Assembly (NCBI RefSeq): GCF_019670125.1 | Contig: NZ_AP023033.1 | Location: 3,213,001-3,277,000, forward strand | Source: Agarivorans aestuarii | GTDB lineage: Bacteria; Pseudomonadota; Gammaproteobacteria; Enterobacterales; Celerinatantimonadaceae | Direction of reading: 5' to 3' | DNA length: 64,000 bases | In this document: piece after piece, positions 45,656 to 54,833 of the stretch | Numbering within the stretch: position 1 is the first letter of the stretch | Layout of the letters: every line of letters starts with the position of its first letter | The notes under the pieces: model-generated | Seen by the model: the letters and a program-made list of their open reading frames with translations, nothing else | What the model was told of the DNA's origin: nothing | Databases searched by the model: none | Program-made: the position numbers and the translations under genes

Positions 45656-45916
45656 CAGTCTGTTGATCTTTGCTGATGGTTTTTGCAGTTATTTATTAGC
45701 CATTTAGGCAAGGCAGTGAGTGTGCAGTTAAGTGGGCTTAATAATCACTCGCTAACGCTGAATAAATGGCTAAGAAATGCTGCCCGAAAGGTTCGGATAA
45801 GCGAACTTTACTCTTTGTTAAGCACTTCTTGCTTAGCCCACTAGGCTTCTAAGTGCCCGCCGCGATTAAAGCCCGCTTATCTCGAACAAAATTTCAACAC
45901 CAAAGATCAACAGACC
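45656..45916. mobile_element. MITE-like element with terminal inverted repeats
   Basis: GTCTGTTGATCTTTG (45658-45672) and its exact reverse complement (45901-45915) bound a 261-bp segment without an ORF. CTAG occurs next to both ends (45652-45655, 45917-45920) and could be the target duplication. Inside, TTAGCCATTTA (45696-45706) and TAAATGGCTAA (45763-45773) are a second perfect 11-bp inverted pair. The right end overlaps the 3' end of the acetyltransferase gene. Confidence 0.65.
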
Positions 45917-48621
45917 CTAGCCTCTGCTGGGGGATTGTTTTGTAGCTCAAGCTGCATTTCAATGACCCCATCTTCCAATTCAAACTTCACTTTAAAACCA
46001 AGGTGTTTGGCTAAACCCGCCATGCCACGGTTTTGGATCATGGTCATGCCACTTAAGGTTTGGGTGCCCATTTGTTGATAGTAGCGAATCATCTTTTGCA
46101 GCAAGTGTTTACCTAAACCTTGGCCTTGCAAATCGCTTCTCACCACCATGGCAAACTCGGCATCTAAGTTGTCGGGATCGATGCTGGCGCGCACTACTCC
46201 TAGTATCATCCGGTCGTCTTCGGCTTGCTCATCCACCGCAATAAAGGCCATTTCTCTGGCGTAATCAATCTGAGTGAGCAAAGCCATTTCTTCATGGGTC
46301 ATTTGCCCACGCGCGCCAAAGTAACGCTTGTAGCGATCTTCTTCGGTAAGTGATGAATCGAAGGCTAAGTGGTTAGGCTCGTCTTCTGGCAAAATTGGGC
46401 GAAGCAATACCTTTGTGCCACTTTTAGTCTGGCAATATTCTTCCAGCTCTTTGGGATAAGGGCGAATAGCAAGACGCTGGCTTGAGCGCTGATCGGTTTT
46501 TTGCAAACGCATATTCACGTCAAGCAAGGTTATGTTATCGCCAGCGGCCAGCACCGGATTAAGATCTAAGCGGGCAATCTCTGGGCAATCGATAATCAAG
46601 TTTGATAGCCGGGTTAGCATGGTACAGAGCGCCTGCATTTTTAATCCGTTAGGTAAGCGCCTGTCTCGTATTTTTTCAGCTTTAAGTGCCGAAATAACTA
46701 AATAACGCGCCAAACTCATATTAAGTGGCGGCAGGGCCACCGCTGCATCTTGGGTTTCGTCCCACTCAGAGCCGCCTTCGCCCAAGAAAATAGCAGGGCC
46801 AAATACTGGGTCATTAATTACTGCCACACGCAGCTCTTGTGCGCCAGCAGTTAAGGCCATTCGTTGCAGGATCATGCCTTCAACCTTGGCTTGTGGATAG
46901 GCTTGCTTGACCCGGTCGAGCATCGATTCTGCAGCTATTTCTAGCTCATGCTGGTTATTAATATTTAAGCTCACCCCATGCACATCAGATTTGTGCAGTA
47001 TATCGGGCGACTGAATTTTTAAGGCTACCGGGTAGCCAATTTTGTCGGCACAGCTGATGGCTTCTTCTACGTTATGCACAAACCAGGTATCGATAGTCTG
47101 CAAGCCATAGGCATGCAACAAGGGCTTGGCATCATGAGTTTCCAGCACAAGTATGTCTTTAGCAATCGCTTGCTGGAGCACTTGCTTGGCTGATTGATCA
47201 ACTAAGGTTCTATCGGTAGTGCTGGGGGTTTCCGACAATAGTTTTTGGTTACGGCGAAACTCCACCATATGCATAAATGCTCCCACTGCCCCCTCGGGGG
47301 TACGGTAAGTGGGAATACCCGCTTTGGTGAAAGCCAATCGGCCTGAATAGGCAGTTTCTTCGCCCATCCAGTTGGTAAGAATATTTAAACGGCGCGCCTT
47401 GCTGTCTTGCTTTATCACATTGATTAAGGCGTCGGCAGTAGACTCGGCGCCAGCTAAGGCCGAAGGTGCATGCATTAATAGCAATGCGTCGGCTTCGCCG
47501 GAGCTGGCAACAATGTCTAAGGCTTTAGCGTAACGACTTGGATCCGCATCGCCGACAATATCCAAGGGGTTTTGCCCTGACCAAGCACTGGGTAGCACCT
47601 CGGAGAGCTTAGCTAGGGTTTCTTGAGAGAACTCTGCCAGTTTCCCCCCGCGCTCCATCAAGGCATCTACCGCTAACACAGCTGGGCCACCGCCATTACT
47701 TAGTATGGCTAGGCGTTCACCTTGCAGAGGGTTGGCGTAAGTTAGCGTTTCTACCGCCGCAAATAACTCGTGGAGATCTTTCACGCGCAACATACCAGCG
47801 CGCTTAAAGGCTGCATCGTATACCGCATCGTTACCCACTAATCCGCCAGTATGCAACGCTGCGGCTTGCGCGCCTAAGCGGCTGCGACCGGATTTAATCA
47901 CTAATATGGCTTTGTTACGCGAGGCAGCTCGAGCAGCCGACATAAAGCGCTGGGTATCTTTCACTGAGTCAATATACAGCATAATCACTTGGGTTTTGGC
48001 ATCTCTGGCTAAGAAGTCCAGCAGCTCGCCAAAGTCGATATCTAAGGCATCCCCCAACGAGATAAAAGAAGAGAAGCCAATGCCCTTGTTATTTGCCCAA
48101 TCTAATACCGTTGTGCACACAGCAGCAGATTGCGAGACAAAGGCAATTTTTCCGGGCTGACTATTAGCATGAGCAAAGGAAGCATTTAAGCCTATGTTAG
48201 GCAGCATTAAGCCCAAACTGTTTGGCCCTAGAATACGCATGCCATAGCGCTGGCCAAAGGCCAGAACCTGCTCTGCAACGCTTTGCTCTTGCCCTTCCAA
48301 GGTAATATCTAAGCCACCGGCAGTAATAATCGCCGCCTTACAGCCAAATTGGCCGAGCTTTTCCACCACCTCAGGCAAGCGGCTAGCGTTAACACAAATA
48401 ATGGCGAGATCTGGGCGCTGAGGGAGCTTCTCAATACTTGGATAAGCCAATACACCTAACACCGCTTTATATTTAGGGCTAACCGGCATCACGGGGCCAT
48501 TAAAACCAGCACTCATCAGGTTTTTCATTACCACATTGCCAGGGCGTGAGGCACGATTAGATGCGCCAATAACCGCGATAGACTTTGGCGAAAACAAATC
48601 ATGCAGCTTGCGTTGACTCAT
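45907..48621 (-). CDS. patZ: Bifunctional NDP-forming acyl-CoA ligase-like/GNAT protein lysine acetyltransferase (Pat/PatZ)
   Basis: A 904-residue protein of the PatZ/YfiQ type, which acetylates acetyl-CoA synthetase and other proteins on lysine. It has an N-terminal CoA-binding domain (FSPKSIAVIGASNRASRPGN), succinyl-CoA-ligase-like domains (VSQSAAVCTTVLDWANNKGI, GRSRLGAQAAALHTGGLVGN), an ATP-grasp part (KIGYPVALKIQSPDILHKSD), and a C-terminal GNAT domain (VVRSDLQGQGLGKHLLQKMI). E. coli PatZ has 886 residues. The last codons and the stop come from the end of a MITE-like element, so the C-terminus (ARVC) is altered outside the catalytic part. Confidence 0.88.
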   Translation of the reverse strand: MSQRKLHDLFSPKSIAVIGASNRASRPGNVVMKNLMSAGFNGPVMPVSPKYKAVLGVLAYPSIEKLPQRPDLAIICVNASRLPEVVEKLGQFGCKAAIITAGGLDITLEGQEQSVAEQVLAFGQRYGMRILGPNSLGLMLPNIGLNASFAHANSQPGKIAFVSQSAAVCTTVLDWANNKGIGFSSFISLGDALDIDFGELLDFLARDAKTQVIMLYIDSVKDTQRFMSAARAASRNKAILVIKSGRSRLGAQAAALHTGGLVGNDAVYDAAFKRAGMLRVKDLHELFAAVETLTYANPLQGERLAILSNGGGPAVLAVDALMERGGKLAEFSQETLAKLSEVLPSAWSGQNPLDIVGDADPSRYAKALDIVASSGEADALLLMHAPSALAGAESTADALINVIKQDSKARRLNILTNWMGEETAYSGRLAFTKAGIPTYRTPEGAVGAFMHMVEFRRNQKLLSETPSTTDRTLVDQSAKQVLQQAIAKDILVLETHDAKPLLHAYGLQTIDTWFVHNVEEAISCADKIGYPVALKIQSPDILHKSDVHGVSLNINNQHELEIAAESMLDRVKQAYPQAKVEGMILQRMALTAGAQELRVAVINDPVFGPAIFLGEGGSEWDETQDAAVALPPLNMSLARYLVISALKAEKIRDRRLPNGLKMQALCTMLTRLSNLIIDCPEIARLDLNPVLAAGDNITLLDVNMRLQKTDQRSSQRLAIRPYPKELEEYCQTKSGTKVLLRPILPEDEPNHLAFDSSLTEEDRYKRYFGARGQMTHEEMALLTQIDYAREMAFIAVDEQAEDDRMILGVVRASIDPDNLDAEFAMVVRSDLQGQGLGKHLLQKMIRYYQQMGTQTLSGMTMIQNRGMAGLAKHLGFKVKFELEDGVIEMQLELQNNPPAEARVC

Positions 48622-48944
48622 TAGCGGGATCTCTTTGGCTGAACTTAAGCAAATAAACTCAAGTGTAACGTGTATCGGCTAAGACTAAAGTATTCATTGT
48701 TCACACAATTTACATCGCTAGACCAAGGTAGTAGTTAGCTTAAGCTGAACAATTAGAGTGGCCAAGTACCTATTAATCTAATTACCCACAAAAAATACGA
48801 CTATTGAGCAACATTACAACTACAATTAATTCAAAGTCACCCTGTTTTTTGTAACTCGCACTAGTTTTTTATACAAACAACTGGACAAAAAGCGTTTTTT
48901 TTATTCATATCTTAAAGAAACCCTGCAATTTTAAGGAAGAAAGT
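48622..48944. other. Intergenic region between pat and a CBS-domain gene
   Basis: 323 AT-rich bases between two divergent genes. It presumably holds the promoters of both. I could find no gene or clear repeat in it. Confidence 0.35.
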
Positions 48945-49349
48945 ATGCCGTTAACCTCTATTCGTGCAATTGACTACATGACCAAAAATCCGGTTACGGT
49001 TACCCCTTCAAACTCATTATTTGAAGCTATCGACATCATGCTTACCGCCAAGGTTTCTGGCGCAACCGTCATCAACGAGCGACGCGAAGTCGTGGGTGTT
49101 ATTTCTGAAATTGATTGCTTACAGGCAATTCTAAAAGGTACATATCACGGAGAGATTGGCGGCTCAGTAGCAGATTACATGACCGAGGAAGTGGATATCA
49201 TCGGCACCGACATGGATATTCTAGCCGTAGCGGAAAAGTTGATTAAAGAAAAACGCCGCAGAATGCCGGTGGTGCAAAATGGCAAGTTTATTGGTCAATA
49301 CAGTATTCGAAGCATTCTTAATGCAGTGAAGGAATTTAATCTTAAATAG
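48945..49349 (+). CDS. CBS-domain pair protein
   Basis: A 134-residue protein made of two CBS motifs: IDYMTKNPVTVTPSNSLFEA and VIGVISEID-like VVGVISEIDCLQAIL, then VADYMTEEVDIIGTDMDILA and RRRMPVVQNGKFIGQYSIRS. Such pairs bind adenosine nucleotides and usually regulate a partner. No obvious partner is adjacent. AAGGAAG lies before the ATG, and a strong terminator follows. Confidence 0.88.
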   Translation: MPLTSIRAIDYMTKNPVTVTPSNSLFEAIDIMLTAKVSGATVINERREVVGVISEIDCLQAILKGTYHGEIGGSVADYMTEEVDIIGTDMDILAVAEKLIKEKRRRMPVVQNGKFIGQYSIRSILNAVKEFNLK

Positions 49350-49373
49350 CGACTTCACCGTTCGTTACTCACT

Positions 49374-49401
49374 AAAAAAGGGCAGCCTGCTGCCCTTTTT
49401 T
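49374..49401. terminator. Bidirectional rho-independent terminator
   Basis: AAAAAAGGGCAG and CTGCCCTTTTTT form a 12-bp stem with a CCTG loop, serving both the CBS gene and the convergent ACT-domain gene. Confidence 0.92.
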
Positions 49402-49418
49402 GCTGTTTACAGTTTATT

Positions 49419-49922
49419 CTAGTGAACTTGGTTTACCACCATCTGAGCTTGCAAACCTTCAATCTCGGCAATAATCCCAGCGGTGTTTTCACTGTCTGGC
49501 ACCATGAGATCAAGTTCAGCAGTAAATACACTGCCGCCAGCTTCGGGCACGCTCATTCGATGACATTCAAGCTTATTAACATTAACCCCATGTCCCACCA
49601 GCAAACGGGTTATGTCGTTAATTAGGCCAGGGCGATCTTCTGCATCAATCACCAAACTTAATGACTCACTTTGAGATAAGTGAGCGGGTTTGCAGCCGTT
49701 AATGCTTAAGTTTAAGTCGTCTACCGCGAGCAGCGCTTGCTGCAAGGCCTGAGTGTTTTTTTGTGGAACCTGCACTTTGAAGATACAAGCCACTTGCCCA
49801 TCTAAATTTACAACCCGACTACTTAACCACTTTCCTTGATGAGAGTGGGTAATATCGGCCAAGCGATTTAATGTACCGGGTTTATCTTCCCCGGTGGCAG
49901 TAACTAAAAATAGATCGCTCAT
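49419..49922 (-). CDS. ACT-domain regulatory protein, GcvR-like
   Basis: The 167-residue protein consists of two ACT domains: FLVTATGEDKPGTLNRLADI and SLSLVIDAEDRPGLINDITR with GHGVNVNKLECHRM. This is the arrangement of GcvR, which in E. coli binds glycine and blocks GcvA activation of the glycine cleavage operon. No gcv gene is near, so the assignment is to the family and not to the exact function. Confidence 0.82.
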   Translation of the reverse strand: MSDLFLVTATGEDKPGTLNRLADITHSHQGKWLSSRVVNLDGQVACIFKVQVPQKNTQALQQALLAVDDLNLSINGCKPAHLSQSESLSLVIDAEDRPGLINDITRLLVGHGVNVNKLECHRMSVPEAGGSVFTAELDLMVPDSENTAGIIAEIEGLQAQMVVNQVH

Positions 49923-50091
49923 ACATCTACCCCTTTATGCTAAAACCTAATTTAAGTTTATACCACCCAGCAGCAAAGGGTGTGACAAGACGCAGGGTTT
50001 GAGCGGGTCATCAGTAAAAGCTTGCAAAAATGCTAAGTGGGTAGAAAAGGCATATTTTTTAATAAGTTTGCGTAATAAGCCCTATAAAAAA

Positions 50092-50109
50092 AGCCGACTT
50101 TCGCCGGCT
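50092..50109 (-). terminator. Terminator of thiI
   Basis: AGCCG and CGGCT pair in a short stem, followed on the minus strand by a run of seven T. It lies 11 bases after the thiI stop. Confidence 0.7.
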
Positions 50110-50119
50110 CTATTCATGC

Positions 50120-51583
50120 TTATTTGTTACTATAAACACCGACATTTTTGAAGCCAGCATCTTGCAAATACAAAGCCTGCAATTTACTCATTACTCCGCG
50201 GTCACAATACAGCATGTAGTGCTTAGATTGGTCTAAATCGCCAAACTGGGTTGATAGTTTAAAGAATGGAATATGCTTCACTTCAACACCGTCAATAGAG
50301 AAAGGTTGTTGCTCCTGTTCTTCTATCGAGCGAATATCTAATACTACTGCTTCTTTGTCTTTCGCTAACTCTTCTTCGCTAGCGACTTCGGTCACTTGTT
50401 CGTCAGCTTCTTTAGTCACGTCGCGAATATCAGTAATACGGCAGTCTTCGACTACTTTATCGAGTATTGCGAAATCGAAATTTTGCTCTTCAGCAAGTAA
50501 TTTCGACTCAACCGCTTTCACTGTAGGTTTATTAGAAATAACGCCACAGTATTCCGGCATAGTTTCGGCAAAATCATTAGTGCCGATATGTTTAGCCGTA
50601 TCAATAATGTCTTGTTTGTCGGTGGCAATTAGCGGGCGCAGAATCAGGGTTTCTGAGACTCGGTCAATCATGCTTAAGTTAACCAAAGTTTGACTAGAGA
50701 CCTGCCCTACTGCTTCTCCGGTTACTAATGCAGGAATATCCAGCTGCTGCGCTACTTTAGAGGCTGCTCGCACCATCATACGCTTGAGTACCACGCCCAT
50801 TTGGCCGTTATCAACGTTCTCAAGGATTTCGTTGACGACTGGGTCAAAGTCGATTGCTACAAATTTAACGCGGTGTGATGAGCCAAAGCGCTTCCATAGG
50901 TGATGCGCCACTTGCTTCACGCCCAATTCATGAGCTCGGCCACCTAGATTAAAGAAACAATAGTGTACTTTAGCGCCACGCTTGATGAGTTGATAACTCG
51001 ACACGCCCGAGTCAAAACCGCCAGAAATAAGCGACAATACACTTTCTTGGGTGGCGATAGGGAAGCCGCCTAAACCAGGATGCTTCTCTTGCACCAAATA
51101 CATTACGTCGTCAGCAATCTCGATTTTCACCGTTACATCAGGATTTTTTAAACGCACCCCATTGCTTTCACAATGTTGGTTTAAGCCTCCACCTACATAA
51201 CGCTCTACCTCAATAGAAGAGAAATCATGTTTACCGCTGCGTTTAACTCTTACACAAAAGGTTTTGCCTTCTAAACGATCTTTCCAAGCATCAAAAGTTA
51301 GTTCATAAATGTTATGCAAATCGGTATAGCTATGCTGTTTTACTTCTAAGAAGTGCACGATACCAGGTGTTGAAGAAAGCGCTTGAATCACCGCTTCGCG
51401 ATTTTCTTCGCTGTCGTTACGCGAAGTAACCACCATGCGGTCCCAGTCTAAACGCACTCGAATAGTTTCATCGATTGGACTAATTACATTACGAATATTG
51501 CTTTGAAGAATTTTACTGAAGCGCTTACGAACCGGCTTACTCTTCATGGCAATTTCTGGAAATAGTTTAACGATGAACTTCAT
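50120..51583 (-). CDS. thiI: tRNA 4-thiouridine synthetase / thiamine thiazole sulfur transferase
   Basis: ThiI adenylates U8 of tRNA and transfers sulfur from IscS; it also helps thiazole formation. The 487-residue protein has an N-terminal ferredoxin-like domain, a THUMP domain (about 60-165, [20 protein letters not shown]), a PP-loop ([20 protein letters not shown]), and a C-terminal rhodanese domain with the active Cys in [12 protein letters not shown]. coli ThiI has 482 residues. It follows pomB on the same strand with a hairpin between, as in vibrios. Confidence 0.95.
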   Translation of the reverse strand: MKFIVKLFPEIAMKSKPVRKRFSKILQSNIRNVISPIDETIRVRLDWDRMVVTSRNDSEENREAVIQALSSTPGIVHFLEVKQHSYTDLHNIYELTFDAWKDRLEGKTFCVRVKRSGKHDFSSIEVERYVGGGLNQHCESNGVRLKNPDVTVKIEIADDVMYLVQEKHPGLGGFPIATQESVLSLISGGFDSGVSSYQLIKRGAKVHYCFFNLGGRAHELGVKQVAHHLWKRFGSSHRVKFVAIDFDPVVNEILENVDNGQMGVVLKRMMVRAASKVAQQLDIPALVTGEAVGQVSSQTLVNLSMIDRVSETLILRPLIATDKQDIIDTAKHIGTNDFAETMPEYCGVISNKPTVKAVESKLLAEEQNFDFAILDKVVEDCRITDIRDVTKEADEQVTEVASEEELAKDKEAVVLDIRSIEEQEQQPFSIDGVEVKHIPFFKLSTQFGDLDQSKHYMLYCDRGVMSKLQALYLQDAGFKNVGVYSNK

Positions 51584-51719
51584 AACTCAAGGGCCTTGAT
51601 AAATTTGGGCGCGAATTATACCGCGAGTTAAGGCGGTGAGCCAATACTGTTTAGTTTAGCTCGCTTTGGTGCTTATTTATCAAATGAAAAAAGAAGGAAG
51701 TGAAGTAGAAAGGAAGCTA

Positions 51720-51746
51720 AGCTCGCTTAACAGAGTTAAGCGAGCT
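51720..51746 (-). terminator. Hairpin after pomB
   Basis: AGCTCGCTTAAC and GTTAAGCGAGCT form a perfect 12-bp stem with an AGA loop, directly downstream of the pomB stop. The T run after it is weak. Confidence 0.65.
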
Positions 51747-51753
51747 GGTTTAT

Positions 51754-52671
51754 TTACTCTTCTCCAGATACGGCAATTTCACCAGATTGAGAGGCCTTAC
51801 CTTGCATAATGCCAATTTCTACCCGGCGATTACGCCGACGGTTCTCAAGGGTGTTGTTTTTCAATAGCGGTTGAGTATCGGCTAAGCCGCTCACAACAAG
51901 TCGTTCTTCAGCAAAGCCGCGTACTTTAATCAACTCATGAGCCACCGACACGGCGCGCTGGCTGGATAGATCCCAGTTAGAACGGTATAGCTCTGACTCT
52001 GCTTGCTGGTTATCGGTATGGCCAGACACGGTAACAATGCCAGGAATGTCTTTAATCACCTCACCGACACGGCGAATAACCGGACGAAACTTAGGTTGTA
52101 AGAAGGCGGAGCCTGAAGGGAAGGCGCCTTTTTCTCGCACCCGAATAATTATTTGCTGACCAAGTGACTCCACTTCAATAGCGCCATCTTCAATCTGATC
52201 GCGAAGTTGCTGGGCAATTCGCTTAGCCGTTTCATTTTGTTGGGCTTGGGTTTCTGATTGGCTTTGTGAAGACTGCGCTTGAGTTGCAGAAGCTCGGCCA
52301 CCGGTTTGCTGACCAGCCGCTTTTTGCTGACCACCGGCGTCGGCTTCTTCACCATCATGAAACTCAAGCTTAGCCTGAGTCATATCAATGGTTTGCTGCA
52401 TGATGGTTTCAATAGGTGTTGGCTCAGGACGGCCAGGTCTAAACTCTTGCGCAATCACCGAGGTCCCTTTTGGAATGTCTTTTACTTCCAGTAGGTTTTG
52501 CACACCGAAGGCGTACTTCATTGAACCGGCAATTTGCTTAAACTTTAATACGTCCATTTCCGAGAAGGCCAACAGCAATACAAAGAAGCACATCAACAGA
52601 GACATGAGATCGGCGAAGGTGCCCATCCATGCGGGCAGTCCTTCGGGGGGGCACTTGCAAGGTTCTTCCAT
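51754..52671 (-). CDS. pomB: Sodium-driven polar flagellar motor stator protein PomB
   Basis: PomB anchors the PomA/PomB Na+ channel to peptidoglycan and drives the polar flagellum. The 305-residue protein begins MEEPCKCPPEGLPAWMGTFA and continues DLMSLLMCFFVLLLAFSEMD, with the ion-binding Asp21 in the membrane helix. A flexible Gln-rich linker (about 115-155) follows. The OmpA-like domain ends it with VSGHTDNQQAESELYRSNWD and RRNRRVEIGI. It lies 10 bases after pomA, so the pair is an operon. Confidence 0.95.
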   Translation of the reverse strand: MEEPCKCPPEGLPAWMGTFADLMSLLMCFFVLLLAFSEMDVLKFKQIAGSMKYAFGVQNLLEVKDIPKGTSVIAQEFRPGRPEPTPIETIMQQTIDMTQAKLEFHDGEEADAGGQQKAAGQQTGGRASATQAQSSQSQSETQAQQNETAKRIAQQLRDQIEDGAIEVESLGQQIIIRVREKGAFPSGSAFLQPKFRPVIRRVGEVIKDIPGIVTVSGHTDNQQAESELYRSNWDLSSQRAVSVAHELIKVRGFAEERLVVSGLADTQPLLKNNTLENRRRNRRVEIGIMQGKASQSGEIAVSGEE

Positions 52672-52681
52672 ACTGCGCTAC

Positions 52682-53446
52682 CTACTCGTCTGTTGTGCCT
52701 AGTGAGCGCTTGCCTTCTGGCAAGTAGTTTTTCAACACGCCTTCAATCACCCGTGGGTTCTGGCCATCTTGAATGCCCAAAACTGCATCTAGAATCAAAC
52801 TGCGATTAAGTTTTTCTTCGCCAGCACGCAACAGCAGTTTTTCGCTAATAGGAATGGCCACCATGTTGGCAAGAATTGCACCATACAAAGTAGTCAACAA
52901 AGCTACCGCCATGGCAGGACCAATGGATTTTGGGTCATCCATGTTCGATAACATGGCTACCAGACCAATCAAGGTACCAATCATCCCCATGGCTGGTGCT
53001 ACGTCACCTAAGGCCTTGAAAATACCAGCTCCAAATTCATGGCGCTCCGAGGTAAGCAAGATATCCTTTTCCATAGTGGCGCGCACTACGTCTGCGTCGT
53101 GGCCATCCACCAGCATATCAATGCCTTTTTGCATAAAGGGGTTGGTGATCTCGGCTTCTTCTAGGGCCAAAAAGCCACCTTTACGGGCGGCGTCGGCCAT
53201 TTCTACAGAGCGTTCGATAAGATCATCGGGCTTATCGGCTTTAAACATAAAAGCCTTAGCCGCAATTTTAATCGCTCCCAAAAACTGACCTAGGTTGTAT
53301 TTCATCAATACAACAAACAAGGAGCCACAAAAAACAATTAGTACCGAGGGAATGTCGATAAAAATCTCAATTCCGCCACCCATCACCATCGCCATAACAA
53401 CAAAGGCGAAGGCGCCGATAATCCCAATCAGCGTTGCTAAATCCAC
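52682..53446 (-). CDS. pomA: Sodium-driven polar flagellar motor stator protein PomA
   Basis: A 254-residue membrane protein very close to Vibrio PomA: MDLATLIGIIGAFAFVVMAM at the start, NLGQFLGAIKIAAKAFMFKA, the cytoplasmic loop with ADAARKGGFLALEEAEI, RHEFGAGIFKALGDVAPAMG, and the pore helices MIGTLIGLVAMLSNMDDPKS and PAMAVALLTTLYGAILANMV. It makes the Na+ channel with PomB. The divergent neighbour is xseB, the same arrangement as in vibrios. Confidence 0.95.
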   Translation of the reverse strand: MDLATLIGIIGAFAFVVMAMVMGGGIEIFIDIPSVLIVFCGSLFVVLMKYNLGQFLGAIKIAAKAFMFKADKPDDLIERSVEMADAARKGGFLALEEAEITNPFMQKGIDMLVDGHDADVVRATMEKDILLTSERHEFGAGIFKALGDVAPAMGMIGTLIGLVAMLSNMDDPKSIGPAMAVALLTTLYGAILANMVAIPISEKLLLRAGEEKLNRSLILDAVLGIQDGQNPRVIEGVLKNYLPEGKRSLGTTDE

Positions 53447-53669
53447 TGCTTTTTCCTTTTAACCTGTAGCCTAGAGATTCTAATTAAACTAATACTAGTC
53501 TACTCGCAAAACAGAATCGAAGGTAATTTTGTGTTCTCATTTCAATATCTTGACCTACCAAGCTCTTCTATATTTATCGGCCAATATTAAAATACTTGAG
53601 TCGCAAGTTTGACCTACCCATACGGCTAAGGTAACTTTGCGCCAGAATACGCTTGATAGAGGCTCTAGC

Positions 53670-53915
53670 ATGGTTGCAAAAAAACCAGAAAAGATGAAGT
53701 TTGAAGAAACCTTAAATGAACTTGAAGACATTGTTCAACAGCTTGAACAAGGTGAGCTAAGCCTCGAAGATTCTCTTAAGCAATTTGAACGTGGTATCAG
53801 TTTAGCCAATGCTGGCCAAGCAAAACTGCAACAAGCTCAACAACAAGTAGAAATACTTCGCCAAGGGCCAAATGGCGATTCACTAGAACCTTTAGTGCAG
53901 GAGCCTTCTGAGTGA
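53670..53915 (+). CDS. xseB: Exodeoxyribonuclease VII small subunit
   Basis: XseB helps the large subunit XseA degrade single-stranded DNA. From the ATG at 53670 the product has 81 residues, the normal length, with the family core [20 protein letters not shown] and [25 protein letters not shown] stands before that ATG; the frame goes back to 53637 but does not fit the family. It overlaps ispA by GTGA. Confidence 0.95.
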   Translation: MVAKKPEKMKFEETLNELEDIVQQLEQGELSLEDSLKQFERGISLANAGQAKLQQAQQQVEILRQGPNGDSLEPLVQEPSE

Positions 53916-54799
53916 ATTCTAGTTTAGCTAGCACCATTGCTGACTACCAATCCCAAATAAACACCCATTTAGACAGTGTTTTAGCCAATCAAGTTGTTAA
54001 TGACCCAAAGCTACTGGCAGCCATGCGTCACGGCCTACTGCTAGGCGGTAAGCGAGTTCGCCCGTTGTTAGTTTATTTGGTAGGGCAATTAAACAATGCG
54101 CCCAAAGATATGCTTAATGCAGCGGCGGCGGCGGTAGAGTGCATTCACGCCTATTCGTTGATTCATGATGACTTACCCGCCATGGATGATGATGAGCTGC
54201 GCCGTGGTCAACCTACCTGCCATATCGCGTTTGATGAGGCCACCGCTATATTAGCGGGAGACGCCTTACAAAGCCTCGCCTTTAGCTTAATTGCCGAAGC
54301 CCCCGCTAGCGATGCCCAAAAAGTGGCGATGTTAAAAATACTAAGCCAAGCGGCCGGTTATAACGGTATGTGTGGTGGTCAGGCATTAGATATTGCAGCT
54401 ACCAACCAACAGGTTAGCCTTGAGCAGCTAGAAAAAGTGCACCAACATAAAACCGGTGCCATTATCAAAGCAGCGGTAATGTTAGGTGCGGTTTGTGGCA
54501 ACATTGATCAAGCAAATGAGCAGCAGGCTTTAGCTCGTTATGCAGATGCATTAGGCTTAGCCTTTCAAGTTCGTGATGACATTTTAGATATAATTAGTGA
54601 TACCGACACTTTAGGTAAGCCACAGGGCTCAGATCAGGCCCTAAATAAAAGCACTTACCCTAGTTTACTGGGCCTACAAGGCGCCATAGACAAAGCAGAA
54701 AAACTAGGTGAAGAAGCACTTCAAGCCTTAGAGAGTTTGCCTTACAATAGTGAGTTGCTAGCCTTATTAGCTGATTATGTCGTACATCGAAACAACTAG
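53912..54799 (+). CDS. ispA: Farnesyl diphosphate synthase (geranyltranstransferase)
   Basis: The enzyme condenses IPP with DMAPP and GPP to FPP. The 295-residue protein has the first Asp-rich motif in [18 protein letters not shown] and the second in [20 protein letters not shown], with [12 protein letters not shown] near the N-terminus. It starts at GTG, overlapping the xseB stop, with GGAG 8 bases upstream. It is the middle gene of the xseB-ispA-dxs operon. Confidence 0.95.
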   Translation: MNSSLASTIADYQSQINTHLDSVLANQVVNDPKLLAAMRHGLLLGGKRVRPLLVYLVGQLNNAPKDMLNAAAAAVECIHAYSLIHDDLPAMDDDELRRGQPTCHIAFDEATAILAGDALQSLAFSLIAEAPASDAQKVAMLKILSQAAGYNGMCGGQALDIAATNQQVSLEQLEKVHQHKTGAIIKAAVMLGAVCGNIDQANEQQALARYADALGLAFQVRDDILDIISDTDTLGKPQGSDQALNKSTYPSLLGLQGAIDKAEKLGEEALQALESLPYNSELLALLADYVVHRNN

Positions 54800-54833
54800 T
54801 CGTCAACAATAAGAATAATGATAAGCATTTTAT

